From Flavobacterium oncorhynchi (GTDB taxonomy: Bacteria > Bacteroidota > Bacteroidia > Flavobacteriales > Flavobacteriaceae), in NCBI RefSeq assembly GCF_002217355.1, contig NZ_MUHA01000003.1, positions 1 through 64,000 on the forward strand: 64,000 nucleotides of DNA. The letters are read 5' to 3'. The notes below the pieces were generated by a model. The model did not search any database. It saw only the letters and a list, made by a program, of their open reading frames with translations, and had not been told where the DNA came from. Position numbers and translations under genes: made by a program. Shown here piece by piece: positions 1 to 9,038 of this stretch (within the stretch, counting starts at the first letter, position 1; every line of letters begins with the position of its first letter).

Positions 1-387
1 ATGAAAAGAAAAATAGTTTTAACAGGCGCTTTTATTGGAATGATAGCTATTATTTTTGGAGCTTTTGGAGCCCATTTATTAAAGAAATATTTATCTATTG
101 AAGAGTTAAATACTTTTGAAGTTGGTGTTCGTTATCAAATGTATCATGCGCTTTTTTTACTTTTTCTTTCAACAAGAAAAGAAATTGCCGAAAAAACTGT
201 TAAAACAATCTATAATCTGGTAGTTGCAGGGGTAATTCTATTTAGTGGATCGATCTATTTACTAGCTACAAAAAGCCTGACTGTTTTTGACTTTAAAATT
301 ATCGTATTCGCAACGCCTTTGGGTGGTTTCTTATTAATTCTTGGTTGGTTGGTGTTATTTCTTGCTATTTTGAGGAAAAAATCATAA
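1..387 (+). CDS. DUF423 family small membrane protein
   Basis: A 128-residue hydrophobic protein with four predicted membrane segments (about residues 5-23, 42-60, 70-90 and 98-122). The N-terminal pattern GAFGAHLLKKYL followed by YQMYHALFLL is the hallmark of the DUF423 (YwdK/YgdD-like) inner membrane family, whose biochemical role is unknown. The length matches the family and the ATG lies exactly at the window edge, so the gene is probably complete, although an upstream start cannot be excluded. It precedes pckA in the same direction but is separated by about 200 bp containing pckA's own -7 box, so it is likely transcribed separately. Confidence 0.85.
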   Translation: MKRKIVLTGAFIGMIAIIFGAFGAHLLKKYLSIEELNTFEVGVRYQMYHALFLLFLSTRKEIAEKTVKTIYNLVVAGVILFSGSIYLLATKSLTVFDFKIIVFATPLGGFLLILGWLVLFLAILRKKS

Positions 388-548
388 AATCTCGAATAAA
401 AAATTCTATCTAAAATTAAATCTTTAATTTTGTCTCATAAATAACATATAACGTTACTTATGTGAATTTTTATTGCTTTTTGTCAACAGTGATAAAAAAT
501 ATAACAATTTGCAAACTCGAGATTAACATCTTAAGTATCAAGTAAAAT

Positions 549-556
549 TATATTTG
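549..556 (+). promoter_or_regulatory. -7 promoter box of pckA
   Basis: TATATTTG matches the Bacteroidota sigma-ABfr -7 consensus TAnnTTTG and lies 38 bp before the pckA ATG. No clear -33 TTTG was found at the expected 17-23 bp spacing, so the assignment rests on the -7 box and its position. Confidence 0.5.
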
Positions 557-593
557 TGCACCAAAAAAAATAACACACACAACATTAAATTTT

Positions 594-2198
594 ATGGACA
601 ATAACACACTTTTTGCGCAATCGATTTCGTTAAAAGATTTAGGGATAGAAAATGCAACGGTTCGGTACCAGTTAAGTGCAGATGAACTGCATGCTATAAC
701 TGTGCAGTCAGGACAAGGTGTTGAAGCCTCTACAGGTGCTTTGGCAATCAACACAGGTGAGTTTACAGGACGTTCTCCACAAGATCGTTTTATTGTAAAA
801 GACAGTATAACTGAGGATAAAGTTTGGTGGGGAAATGTAAATATCCCTTTTTCGCCAGAAGCTTTTGATAAGTTGTATAATAAGGTAACAAAGTTTTTAT
901 CAAACAAAGAAGTATTTGTTCGCGATTCTTACGTTTGTTCTGATAAAAATTACAGACTAAATGTTAGAGTCGTTACAGAAACTGCTTGGTCAAACTTGTT
1001 TTGCTATAACATGTTTTTAAGACTTGAAGAGTCTGAATTAGCGAGTTTTACTCCAGAATGGACGGTAGTTTGTGCACCAAGTTTTATGGCAGATCCTGCT
1101 GTAGACGGAACACGTCAGTCTAATTTTGCTATTTTAGATTTTACTAAAAAAGTAGCGCTTATTGGAGGAACAGGTTATACAGGAGAAATGAAAAAAGGAA
1201 TTTTTTCAGCTTTAAATTTCATTCTTCCAGTTTTCAAAAATACACTTCCAATGCATTGCAGCGCCAATGTTGGTAAAGATGGTGATACAGCAATTTTCTT
1301 TGGTTTATCTGGAACAGGAAAAACAACTTTATCTGCAGATCCAGAACGTAAGTTAATTGGAGACGATGAACACGGATGGACTGCTGAAAATACAGTTTTC
1401 AATTTTGAAGGCGGTTGTTATGCTAAAGTAATCAACTTATCTGAAGAAAATGAACCAGACATTTTTAGAGCAATCAAAAAAGGAGCGCTTTTAGAAAATG
1501 TGGTTTTCAAAGCGGGAACAAACGAGGTAGATTTTGACGATGTTTCAATTACTCAAAATACTCGTGTAAGTTACCCAATAACACATATTGATAATATTCA
1601 GCCAGGATCTATTGGACATAATCCTAAAAATATATTTTTCCTTACAGCAGATTCTTTTGGAATTTTGCCTCCAATTTCTAGATTAACTCCGGGACAAGCG
1701 GCTTACCATTTTATCTCTGGATATACTGCAAAAGTAGCAGGAACTGAAGCTGGAGTTACAGAACCACAGCCAAATTTCTCTGCTTGTTTTGGAGCGCCTT
1801 TCATGCCTTTACATCCAACAAAATACGCTGAGATGTTAAGCAAAAAAATGAAAGATGCTGATGTAAAAGTTTGGTTAATAAACACTGGTTGGACTGGTGG
1901 ACCTTACGGAACAGGAAGCCGTATGAAACTTAAGTACACTCGTGCTATGATTACAGCTGCATTAAACGGAGAATTGGATAATGTAGAATACAAAAATCAC
2001 GCAGTTTTTGGAATTGCAAAACCACAATCTTGTCCTAATGTTCCAGTTGAAATTTTAAATCCTAGAAATACTTGGGAAGACAAAGATTTATACGATAAAA
2101 AAGCGTTAGAATTAGCTCAAAAATTTAAAGCTAATTTCGCGAAATTTGAAGAATTTGCCAATGCTGAAATCTTAGCAGGCGCACCGATTATAGAATAA
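594..2198 (+). CDS. pckA: Phosphoenolpyruvate carboxykinase (ATP)
   Basis: Cytosolic enzyme converting oxaloacetate plus ATP to phosphoenolpyruvate, CO2 and ADP, the first committed step of gluconeogenesis. The 534-residue length is typical of the ATP-dependent family. The kinase-1a P-loop GLSGTGKTTLS is at about residues 237-247, followed by the kinase-2 metal site LIGDDEHGW at about 255-263. NTGEFTGRSPQDRF near residue 51 and the NTGWTGGPYGTG segment are also family signatures. The start follows a good -7 box, and a strong hairpin terminator lies about 30 bp after the stop, so the gene looks monocistronic. Confidence 0.97.
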   Translation: MDNNTLFAQSISLKDLGIENATVRYQLSADELHAITVQSGQGVEASTGALAINTGEFTGRSPQDRFIVKDSITEDKVWWGNVNIPFSPEAFDKLYNKVTKFLSNKEVFVRDSYVCSDKNYRLNVRVVTETAWSNLFCYNMFLRLEESELASFTPEWTVVCAPSFMADPAVDGTRQSNFAILDFTKKVALIGGTGYTGEMKKGIFSALNFILPVFKNTLPMHCSANVGKDGDTAIFFGLSGTGKTTLSADPERKLIGDDEHGWTAENTVFNFEGGCYAKVINLSEENEPDIFRAIKKGALLENVVFKAGTNEVDFDDVSITQNTRVSYPITHIDNIQPGSIGHNPKNIFFLTADSFGILPPISRLTPGQAAYHFISGYTAKVAGTEAGVTEPQPNFSACFGAPFMPLHPTKYAEMLSKKMKDADVKVWLINTGWTGGPYGTGSRMKLKYTRAMITAALNGELDNVEYKNHAVFGIAKPQSCPNVPVEILNPRNTWEDKDLYDKKALELAQKFKANFAKFEEFANAEILAGAPIIE

Positions 2199-2225
2199 GA
2201 ATAAGGGGGATTTTTTAATTCAAAT

Positions 2226-2259
2226 TAAAAAAGCTGTTCATTATGAACAGCTTTTTTTT
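2226..2259 (+). terminator. Rho-independent terminator after pckA
   Basis: Inverted repeat AAAAGCTGTTCA / TGAACAGCTTTT with a very short loop and a run of T, starting about 28 bp after the pckA stop codon. Confidence 0.85.
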
Positions 2260-2302
2260 GTTTCAATGATCAGCTTTTTGATGTTCAGTCGCAATTTAAA
2301 GT

Positions 2303-2367
2303 GTTATCCTGAGCGAAGTCGAAGGCTCTTGCATTGTATGGTTTCGACTTCGCTCAGCCTGACAAAA
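2303..2367. repeat. Palindromic repeat, TGAGCGAAGTCGAA family
   Basis: Two arms, CCTGAGCGAAGTCGAA and TTCGACTTCGCTCAG, face each other across about 20 bp in the gap between convergent pckA and the phytase gene. The same core recurs at 33828-33887 and inside three coding regions (10319-10375, 12261-12290, 23363-23392). It is a dispersed REP-like element. A short open frame running across this region is not a gene. Confidence 0.8.
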
Positions 2368-2415
2368 CAGATAGGAATTAAAAAGCTGAAGACTAAAAAA
2401 CGGAATACTGACCAC

Positions 2416-3474
2416 TTATTTTTTCCCTTCGTCAATTCGTTTTTGGATTGAATCCCAAGTGTAGTAATGAAATGTCATTCCGTTGCTCATCGCTACAAAA
2501 AGTCCATTTTTGTATTTTGGCCCTAAGTTTATACTTGTAACATCGGCTCCATCACATTCAATTGTTGAGGTTGGAACTTCTGCCAATAAAGGATGATTGT
2601 TTGGATTTCCGTTTGCACCTTCTCTCGGATAAACCATAAAAGAATTTGCTTGTTGATTAGATACTAAAATGTAACCTGTAGAATCTGTTTTTTTGTAGAT
2701 TGCAATTCCTTCATGATCTGCTTTGAAATCTTTTTGACCAAAAAAAGCTAGTTCTTTATTGTCATTTAAAGCAGGATCAGCTTTGTATTTTCTAATTCCA
2801 ACTTGTTCGTCGCAATAGTAAACAAAACCTAATTCGTTATCAACAGCAATAGCTTCAATTTCTTTCTTTCCGCTGTACGTTCCAAATTTACGAACCACTT
2901 TTGCCGCAGCAAATTTTCCGTTTCCAGAAAGTTCATATTGCCATAAATAACTTCCGGAAGGGCCTGTTTTTCTTCCTACAATGGCAAAAATCTTTTGATC
3001 GCTTGGGCGTGTGTATAACGAAACTCCCATAGGATCACGCAAAGATTCACCTTCAAAAACTTCAATTCCGCCATTATCAATAGGTTCTAAATCCGGCAGA
3101 CTGAAGATTCTAATTTTGTTGCTTTCACGTTCTGTTGTAACTGCAATATCAACTTTTTTTCCGTCGATGATTAATCCGTAAGCGATATCAACATTGTTAG
3201 GACGTTTTAGAGTAATTGATTTTTTAAGGATTTTTCCATTCAAATCAAAAGCATATAAAGCTCCGTCGGTATCTTTATCTGTTCCAACAATAATACTTTT
3301 CGAAGCATCAGTTGGGTGAATCCAGATCGAAGGATCATCAGTATCATGAGGCAAAGCTTCGGTAACAGTTGTTGGTTTTACTGCATTTGGTTGAATTGGA
3401 GCTAATTTGTCGTCTTTACAAGCAGTAAAGGCAAGGCTTATAAGTAAGAAAGCAAGTATCGATTTATTTTTCAT
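2416..3474 (-). CDS. Beta-propeller phytase (3-phytase-like) lipoprotein
   Basis: Predicted to release phosphate from phytate (myo-inositol hexakisphosphate) at the cell envelope. The 352-residue protein starts with a lipoprotein signal ending in a Cys at residue 19 (AFTAC). The body from about residue 40 shows BPP family signatures: HDTDDPSIWIHP, the RPNNVDIAYG strand, EIEAIAVDNELGFVYYCDEQVGIRKY, and DHEGIAIY, which carry Ca-binding acidic residues in characterised members. It lies 74 bp downstream of a TonB-dependent receptor on the same strand, which argues for a joint phytate-uptake role. Specificity for phytate is inferred from the family, not shown. Confidence 0.9.
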   Translation of the reverse strand: MKNKSILAFLLISLAFTACKDDKLAPIQPNAVKPTTVTEALPHDTDDPSIWIHPTDASKSIIVGTDKDTDGALYAFDLNGKILKKSITLKRPNNVDIAYGLIIDGKKVDIAVTTERESNKIRIFSLPDLEPIDNGGIEVFEGESLRDPMGVSLYTRPSDQKIFAIVGRKTGPSGSYLWQYELSGNGKFAAAKVVRKFGTYSGKKEIEAIAVDNELGFVYYCDEQVGIRKYKADPALNDNKELAFFGQKDFKADHEGIAIYKKTDSTGYILVSNQQANSFMVYPREGANGNPNNHPLLAEVPTSTIECDGADVTSINLGPKYKNGLFVAMSNGMTFHYYTWDSIQKRIDEGKK

Positions 3475-3496
3475 TTTGGTGTTTTATTTTAAATGA

Positions 3497-3526
3497 ATTA
3501 GACAGAACCGCTGAGTCCTGTCTAAT
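3497..3526 (-). promoter_or_regulatory. Intercistronic hairpin between receptor and phytase genes
   Basis: A perfect 9-bp inverted repeat ATTAGACAG / CTGTCTAAT with a 12-nt loop sits between the receptor stop and the phytase start. It lacks a downstream T tract on the minus strand, so an mRNA-stabilising or attenuating hairpin is more likely than a terminator. Confidence 0.45.
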
Positions 3527-3548
3527 TTAGTAGTTTTTATAATTGTTT

Positions 3549-6359
3549 TTACAAGTCTAGTTTCAATCCAAAATTGTAACGAGCTTGGTAATATTCAGCT
3601 TGTTTAGTGTGAGCAGAAACTCCTTGATAGTAACGTAAAGGCTGATTTGTTAAATTGTTTGCTTCAGCAAAAACACGAAGCTGTTTTGTAATTTTGAAAG
3701 AAGCATTTGCATCCAAGAAAAACTGTTTGTCATAGTAACTGTCTTTGTAAGATTCTGAACCCAATTCATCTAAATAATCAGAAGTAAAGTTGGTCGAAAT
3801 TCTAGCAGAAAAACGCTTGTTTTCCCAAGACAAAGATCCGTTAAACATATGAGGAGTTGTTCCTGGAAGACTGATGTTGTTTCTTTCGTTTCCATCTTCA
3901 TCAGAAATTCCTTTTGCTTTAGATTTAGTGTACGTATAGTTTAAATAGATACCAAAACCTTTTAAGAATTTACCTGGAAGAAAATCTAACTGACGTTGAA
4001 AAGCAACTTCAAATCCGTAAACATCAACTTTATCACCATTTCTAGATTGTAAAAATGACCAGTTTTCGCCAGCAGGAATTGGGTTTATCTGATTTGGAAA
4101 ATCAGCAGCAAATTTTACACTGTCGTATTGATTGTCGCTGTAGTTATAGATAAAATCATTTAATCTTTTGTAAAAAACACCTCCAGAAATCAAACCAACT
4201 GATTTGAAATAATTCTCGGCCATGAAATCATAATTGTAAGAGTAAGTAGCGTCAAGGTCAGGATTTCCTGCCGTGATTTCTTTATCAGCAGCAATATTGT
4301 TTACATATGGTGCTAGTGCATAATAGTTTGGTCTTGCCAGCGCCGTTGTTGCAGCCGCTCTTAAAACTAAATCTTTAGTAGCATTATATTGGAATGAAAT
4401 ACTTGGTAATAAATTAGTATAAGAGTTTGTAGTGTTGATTTGGCTTTCTAATTCCTCTTCGTCTAAAACTCTGTTTCCTGTATAATCAATGTGAGTGTTT
4501 TCAACACGGAAACCTAAAACCATAGAAAGTTTATCGTTAAAGTCTTGATCCCATCTCACGTATGCAGCAGTAATTCTTTCTTTAGCATTATAGTTTACAG
4601 CTAAATATTCAGCTGGATCAGTTTCTTTGTCAAATAATGATGCATTGTTTAAATCTAAACTTCCTAAGAAATCTTTAGAAGCAAAAGTTCCTGGTACATA
4701 TTTACTTCCCGGATTAAAGTTTTTTCCATCAAAATAACTAGTTGGAACTTCAGATAATAATCCCATTCCGTCATTGATTGGTTCGTAAGAATAGAAATTA
4801 TTGTTTCTTTCTTTTTCCTTTAAACGTAGTCTAAGTCCAGTTCTTAACCTTCCTTTTTCTCCTTCAATTACTGAGAAAGGAAAACGGATATTTACTTTAG
4901 CTCCAAATTCACTTTCGCTAGTTTCATCTGTATTTTCTGTAACCGAATCAAATTTGAATTTATCTGTAGATTCTCCAACAGTTGTCAATAAAGGAAATCT
5001 TGGATCAGATAAATCTTCCATCATTTCTAGACCTTTTTGACGGTATTCGATATAACGTTCTTGCGGACGATATTCTCTTGCTTTTGCATAGTTTGCCGAC
5101 CAATCTAAATCTAATTTTGAGTTAATCAAATGTTCACCTCTAATAGAATAATTTTGTACACGCTGGTCTTCTAATCTTCTGTTTTTATTTCGGTTATTGT
5201 CAACACCACCTTTCGTCTGACGTTTTACACGACCTTCAAAACCAGTAATTTTTTCACCATTATAAATTGGTTCAATATCATCATAAGTAGTTCTGAAACG
5301 ATTTTCTCTATCGTCTCTCCAGTTGTAAATAGCATTCGCAAAAATGGTGTTATTTTCGTCAAATTTATAATCTAAAGCAACTGATCCGCTTCGGCGAATA
5401 CGCTGTACATCGTATTTTCTAATTTCTGAAGCCTGAAGATATTCATTTCCGAAATCATCCTTTACCCATTCGTTTTCGATATTATCAGAACCATAATCAA
5501 CATTGTTGTATGATCCGCTGAAAACAGCACCAAGTTTGTTGTCTAAAAAGCGATTTCCATAAACAAAACCAGCTGTATAAGAAGCGTGTTCACGAATTGG
5601 TAAATAACCTCCAGCCAAAGTTGCCGAGATTCTTTCTCCATTTGGAGTTGCTCTTGTTATTAAATTTACAGAACCTCCAATCGCATCAGCATCCATATCC
5701 GAAGTCAAAGTTTTGTTAACCTCAATAGTCGAAATCATATCAGACGGAATCAAGTCCATTTGTACATTTCTATTGTCTCCTTCTGCAGACGGAATTCGGT
5801 CACCATTTAAAGTAACTGAGTTTAAAGATGGAGCAAGTCCTCTAATGATAATGTTACGAGCCTCACCTTGATCATTTTGCATTGTAATACCTGGAACACG
5901 TTTTAAAGCATCACCAACATTGGCATCAGGAAAACGTCCCACTTGATCAGATGAAATTACGTTTCCGATGTTTTTATTGTTTTTTTGTTGATTCAAAGCT
6001 TTAGCTTGACCTTTTAAAATATCGCCGACTACAACTTCATTAAGTTCAGTTCCCGAAGTTTTAAGAGCAAAATCAAGTACATTGTTTTTGCCTTGTTCAA
6101 CAGTGATTTCTTTTGTTATTGCCGTATAACCAATATATTTCACTTCAACTTTATAAGTACCAGCATTGATGTTTAATAGTTCAAAACGACCATTGTAATC
6201 TGAAACTGTGTATTTGTTTTCACCTGTTATTTGAATCATTGCTCCCGGCAGCGGAAGTTTGTCGTCTATATCTAATACTTTTCCTGATATTATTGCTTTT
6301 TGAGCAAACCCAGAAAAGGTCAAAAATAAAAACGTTAGTAATAAGTAGAATTTTTTCAT
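3549..6359 (-). CDS. TonB-dependent outer membrane receptor (phytase-linked)
   Basis: A 936-residue outer membrane transporter. It has a signal peptide at residues 1-19, then a carboxypeptidase-regulatory-like beta-sandwich at about 20-107 (ISGKVLDIDDKLPLPGA), a TonB plug at about 115-235 (DALKRVPGITMQ, NIIIRGLAPSLNSVTLNGDR, DADAIGGSVNLITR), and a 22-strand barrel to the C terminus, which ends in alternating aromatic/hydrophobic residues. It resembles the receptor class found beside phosphatases and phytases rather than SusC, and has no SusD partner. It is transcribed first, followed by the phytase. The substrate is inferred from context only. The gene is divergent from the DUF4407 gene. Confidence 0.9.
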   Translation of the reverse strand: MKKFYLLLTFLFLTFSGFAQKAIISGKVLDIDDKLPLPGAMIQITGENKYTVSDYNGRFELLNINAGTYKVEVKYIGYTAITKEITVEQGKNNVLDFALKTSGTELNEVVVGDILKGQAKALNQQKNNKNIGNVISSDQVGRFPDANVGDALKRVPGITMQNDQGEARNIIIRGLAPSLNSVTLNGDRIPSAEGDNRNVQMDLIPSDMISTIEVNKTLTSDMDADAIGGSVNLITRATPNGERISATLAGGYLPIREHASYTAGFVYGNRFLDNKLGAVFSGSYNNVDYGSDNIENEWVKDDFGNEYLQASEIRKYDVQRIRRSGSVALDYKFDENNTIFANAIYNWRDDRENRFRTTYDDIEPIYNGEKITGFEGRVKRQTKGGVDNNRNKNRRLEDQRVQNYSIRGEHLINSKLDLDWSANYAKAREYRPQERYIEYRQKGLEMMEDLSDPRFPLLTTVGESTDKFKFDSVTENTDETSESEFGAKVNIRFPFSVIEGEKGRLRTGLRLRLKEKERNNNFYSYEPINDGMGLLSEVPTSYFDGKNFNPGSKYVPGTFASKDFLGSLDLNNASLFDKETDPAEYLAVNYNAKERITAAYVRWDQDFNDKLSMVLGFRVENTHIDYTGNRVLDEEELESQINTTNSYTNLLPSISFQYNATKDLVLRAAATTALARPNYYALAPYVNNIAADKEITAGNPDLDATYSYNYDFMAENYFKSVGLISGGVFYKRLNDFIYNYSDNQYDSVKFAADFPNQINPIPAGENWSFLQSRNGDKVDVYGFEVAFQRQLDFLPGKFLKGFGIYLNYTYTKSKAKGISDEDGNERNNISLPGTTPHMFNGSLSWENKRFSARISTNFTSDYLDELGSESYKDSYYDKQFFLDANASFKITKQLRVFAEANNLTNQPLRYYQGVSAHTKQAEYYQARYNFGLKLDL

Positions 6360-6553
6360 TGTTTTTTAGTTTGATTTTGGTTGCGAAACTAGAACCTAAG
6401 TATTACTAAAAGCCTTTAAAAAAATTAACAAAAGGTTATAATTAATCAAATATGGCTGAAAATTATTAATGTTAAAATAACATTTATTACACAGGGTATT
6501 TGTTCCAAGTAAAAAGAAATCAAGTATTTATCTCAGATTTGAATTTTTGGCGT

Positions 6554-6561
6554 TAAATTTG
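6554..6561 (+). promoter_or_regulatory. -7 promoter box of the DUF4407 gene
   Basis: TAAATTTG fits TAnnTTTG and ends 31 bp before the ATG at 6593. A -33 element at ideal spacing is not obvious. Confidence 0.45.
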
Positions 6562-6592
6562 CCTTATCAATCACAATCAAAAATCATCAATC

Positions 6593-7693
6593 ATGTTAAA
6601 ACAATTTTTCATCTTATGTTCTGGAGCCGACAGAGATTTACTCGAAGGCTGCTCTGAAGGCGAACAAACCAAATATGTTGGTATTGGCGCCACCGTTTTT
6701 TTTACTGCTGTAATGGCGTTTTTAGCCAGTGCATATGCACTTTTCACTGTTTTTGACTCTATTTATCCAGCTCTGATTTTTGGATTTGTATGGAGTTTGT
6801 TAATCTTCAATTTAGATCGTTTTATTGTCTCTACAATCAAGAAGAGAGATCGTTTTTTTGACGAATTTCTACAGGCAACACCTAGAATTATGCTGGCAAT
6901 TATTATTGCGATCGTAATTTCGAAACCATTAGAGATTAAAATTTTCGAAAAAGAAATCAATACCGTTTTATTGAAGGAAAAAAACGAAATGGAACTGGCC
7001 AATAAAAAACAAATTGGCACTTATTTCAAATCAGATTTAGATAAAAACAAAGGAGAGATTGCTGCGCTAAAAGCTGATATTGTAAAAAAAGAGAAAGAAG
7101 TTAATGCTTTATATTCAACTTATATTACAGAAGCGGAAGGAACTGCCGGAACTAAAAAACTAGGAAAAGGACCAGTTTATAAAGAAAAACGCGAAAAACA
7201 CGATGCTGCTTTAAAGGAATATGAAACTCTAAAAGCAGCAAACGAAGCGAAAATTGCAGAGAAAGAAAAGGCTGGTAAACAATTGCAAACCGATCTAGAT
7301 AAAAAAGTTTCTCAGACTCAGCCTATTATTGAAGGTTTTGACGGATTAATGGCGCGCATAAATGCGTTGAATAAATTACCTTGGCTGCCTTCGTTTTTTA
7401 TAATGTTGTTGTTTTTGGCAATTGAAACATCTCCAATTATTGCCAAACTACTGGCTCCAAAAGGAGAGTTTGATTTTAAACAAGAAGAAGCCGAAACGGC
7501 TATGAAAGCGACTTTGGCTCAAAATAAATACCAACGTGATTTATTAGTTAAAACGAGTGCCGAAATGCATGATAAAGTTTATGCTGATATTGCCGAAGAT
7601 AAAGGACTGTTTGATTTACAGCGAAAGAACGCAAAAGAACTACTGGAACTGCAGTCGCATAAATTTGTAGAAAAACAGAAAGCGACTTTATAA
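6593..7693 (+). CDS. DUF4407 membrane/coiled-coil protein
   Basis: A 366-residue protein of unknown function. The N terminus (FFILCSGADRDLLEGC) and three or four hydrophobic segments (about 30-55, 60-78, 95-112 and 258-278) match the DUF4407 family. Between the third and fourth segments lies a long charged coiled coil (about 120-245), rich in Lys, Glu and Ala, that should project from the membrane. A second amphipathic helix follows to the C terminus. It is monocistronic, ending just before a repeat-bounded terminator region and convergent with the PH/SHOCT gene. No function is proposed. Confidence 0.85.
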   Translation: MLKQFFILCSGADRDLLEGCSEGEQTKYVGIGATVFFTAVMAFLASAYALFTVFDSIYPALIFGFVWSLLIFNLDRFIVSTIKKRDRFFDEFLQATPRIMLAIIIAIVISKPLEIKIFEKEINTVLLKEKNEMELANKKQIGTYFKSDLDKNKGEIAALKADIVKKEKEVNALYSTYITEAEGTAGTKKLGKGPVYKEKREKHDAALKEYETLKAANEAKIAEKEKAGKQLQTDLDKKVSQTQPIIEGFDGLMARINALNKLPWLPSFFIMLLFLAIETSPIIAKLLAPKGEFDFKQEEAETAMKATLAQNKYQRDLLVKTSAEMHDKVYADIAEDKGLFDLQRKNAKELLELQSHKFVEKQKATL

Positions 7694-7697
7694 GCCG

Positions 7698-7830
7698 AAA
7701 GTCAAAAGTCGAAAGTCTGAAAGTCGTATTACATACTTAAAAAGTAAAAGCCAGAAATAGATAGATTCTATTTCTGGCTTTTTATTTTAGACAAAGTCAA
7801 AAGACTTTACGACTTTCGACTTTTGACTTT
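7698..7830. repeat. Inverted AAAGTCAAAAGTCGAAAGTC repeat pair
   Basis: A perfect 20-bp arm at 7698-7717 is matched by its reverse complement at 7811-7830, between two convergent genes. Partly matching AGTC-rich sequence extends both arms inward. The pair encloses the terminator at 7749-7785. Confidence 0.85.
7749..7785. terminator. Bidirectional terminator hairpin
   Basis: AAAAGCCAGAAATAGA / TCTATTTCTGGCTTTTT forms a strong stem with A and T tracts on either side. It can serve both the DUF4407 gene and the convergent PH/SHOCT gene. Confidence 0.8.
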
Positions 7831-7835
7831 AAGAC

Positions 7836-8555
7836 TTACATATAACTTAAAATCTCTTTTTTAAAAGTGTCATATTCGCCTTGCATGATTAAACCATTAT
7901 CAAGAAGTTTTTTGTAATTCTGTAATTTGTCAAAAAGTTCTTCTTTAGATAAATCAGCTAATTTGCGTTCACCGGCTGGCTGACTTGGTTGAGTTGGAAG
8001 TGGTTCGAAAGTTTCAGTATAAGTTGGTGCCGCTGGTAAAATTTCAGCAAAACTTGTTACTTCTTCCGTTTCAACTTCTTCAACCTCTTCAACTTCATCA
8101 ATTTCCTCTTCGTATTCTGGCTCAACAACTTCTTCAATTGGTGTTGCCGTTACAACGGGATTTTTCAAGATATCTAATTGCTCTTTAGCGTAAGTAAAAA
8201 TCTTTCTAGCTTGAATTTTCGGAATATAATCTATAGAAGCTTGAATGTCTGTTTTAGTAGAAAAAGAAAATTCCGAACCTAAAATATTTTCTTTTACAAA
8301 AGTACCAACAATTTCATCCCAAGTATAATCTGTAAAATCCATCGACAGACCTAAGTTTTTAGGCTTACAAATAATAATACGTTTGTTTGTTAATACTATG
8401 CTGTCTGGAAAAACAGTAATTGCAGGTTTTTTTTGAACGGCTATATATCCAACTTCTTCACCTTTCATCAATAAATCTGTAAGTTTTGAAGTGATTTTTT
8501 CAATCGCTTTTGGATCTTGTTCTTCGTTCAGAAATTTTTTAAATTGTTCTTTCAT
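7836..8555 (-). CDS. PH-domain and SHOCT-domain protein
   Basis: A 239-residue soluble protein without a signal peptide. Residues about 25-125 resemble a bacterial PH (YokE/PH-like) fold, with the typical ITVFPDSIVLTNKRIIICKP segment. Residues about 135-190 form a very acidic, Glu/Val-rich low-complexity linker. The last 35 residues (LSKEELFDKLQNYKKLLDNG then GEYDTFKKEIL) are a SHOCT short C-terminal domain, often an oligomerisation or targeting module. The function is unknown. The acidic linker makes the other strand look open, but that frame is not coding. Confidence 0.8.
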   Translation of the reverse strand: MKEQFKKFLNEEQDPKAIEKITSKLTDLLMKGEEVGYIAVQKKPAITVFPDSIVLTNKRIIICKPKNLGLSMDFTDYTWDEIVGTFVKENILGSEFSFSTKTDIQASIDYIPKIQARKIFTYAKEQLDILKNPVVTATPIEEVVEPEYEEEIDEVEEVEEVETEEVTSFAEILPAAPTYTETFEPLPTQPSQPAGERKLADLSKEELFDKLQNYKKLLDNGLIMQGEYDTFKKEILSYM

Positions 8556-8663
8556 ATTTTTATAAGTTGCTAAGTTACACAGTAACTGAGTTGCTAAGTT
8601 TTTTTCTTACCGTGCAAATGTAATGCCTAATTTTTTAATTGCTCCGCCAGTTCGCTAAAAAAA

Positions 8664-9032
8664 TTACCTCAAGTCGATAATTTCGTTCTGAATTTTCTTT
8701 GTCAAACTTTTGAAAACTAATTCGTACGAATGATCAATTAATTCTTTTACGAATTTAATGGGTAAATTTCCATTTAAAGCAATCGTGTTCCAATGCACTT
8801 TACTCATATGGTATCCTGGTTGTATTTCATCATATTCGACTCTGAGTTCTTGTGCGCGTTCGGGGTCACATTTTAAATTTACCGATTGTTCGTTTTTCTC
8901 CCATTGTGATAGAGAAGATAAAGCAAACATTTTTCCGCCCACTTTAAAAACTAAAGTATCTTCATCAAAAGGAAAATGCTCGCTGACGCCTTTTTTTGAA
9001 AGACAATATTCATAAAACGTTTCTAAATTCAT
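8664..9032 (-). CDS. MmcQ/YjbR family protein
   Basis: A 122-residue cytosolic protein of the MmcQ/YjbR (CyaY-like fold, double-wing) family, some of whose members bind DNA. Family markers are the N-terminal YCLSKKGVSEHFPFDEDTLVFKVGGKMFAL, with conserved Phe-Pro-Phe, and the later PGYHMSKVHWNTI with conserved His and Trp. The length is typical. It is followed 6 bp upstream in the same direction by DUF4260 and GNAT genes, so the three probably form a small operon. The biological role is unknown. Confidence 0.85.
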   Translation of the reverse strand: MNLETFYEYCLSKKGVSEHFPFDEDTLVFKVGGKMFALSSLSQWEKNEQSVNLKCDPERAQELRVEYDEIQPGYHMSKVHWNTIALNGNLPIKFVKELIDHSYELVFKSLTKKIQNEIIDLR

Positions 9033-9038
9033 AATTTC

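Noticed and set aside
2266-2451. Short open frame on the plus strand (61 codons)
   Set aside because: It runs through the pckA terminator and the TGAGCGAAGTCGAA palindromic repeat and overlaps the phytase 3' end; no protein signature.
4801-5040. Open frames antisense to the TonB receptor and other large genes
   Set aside because: They lie wholly within strongly supported coding sequences on the opposite strand and show no domain.
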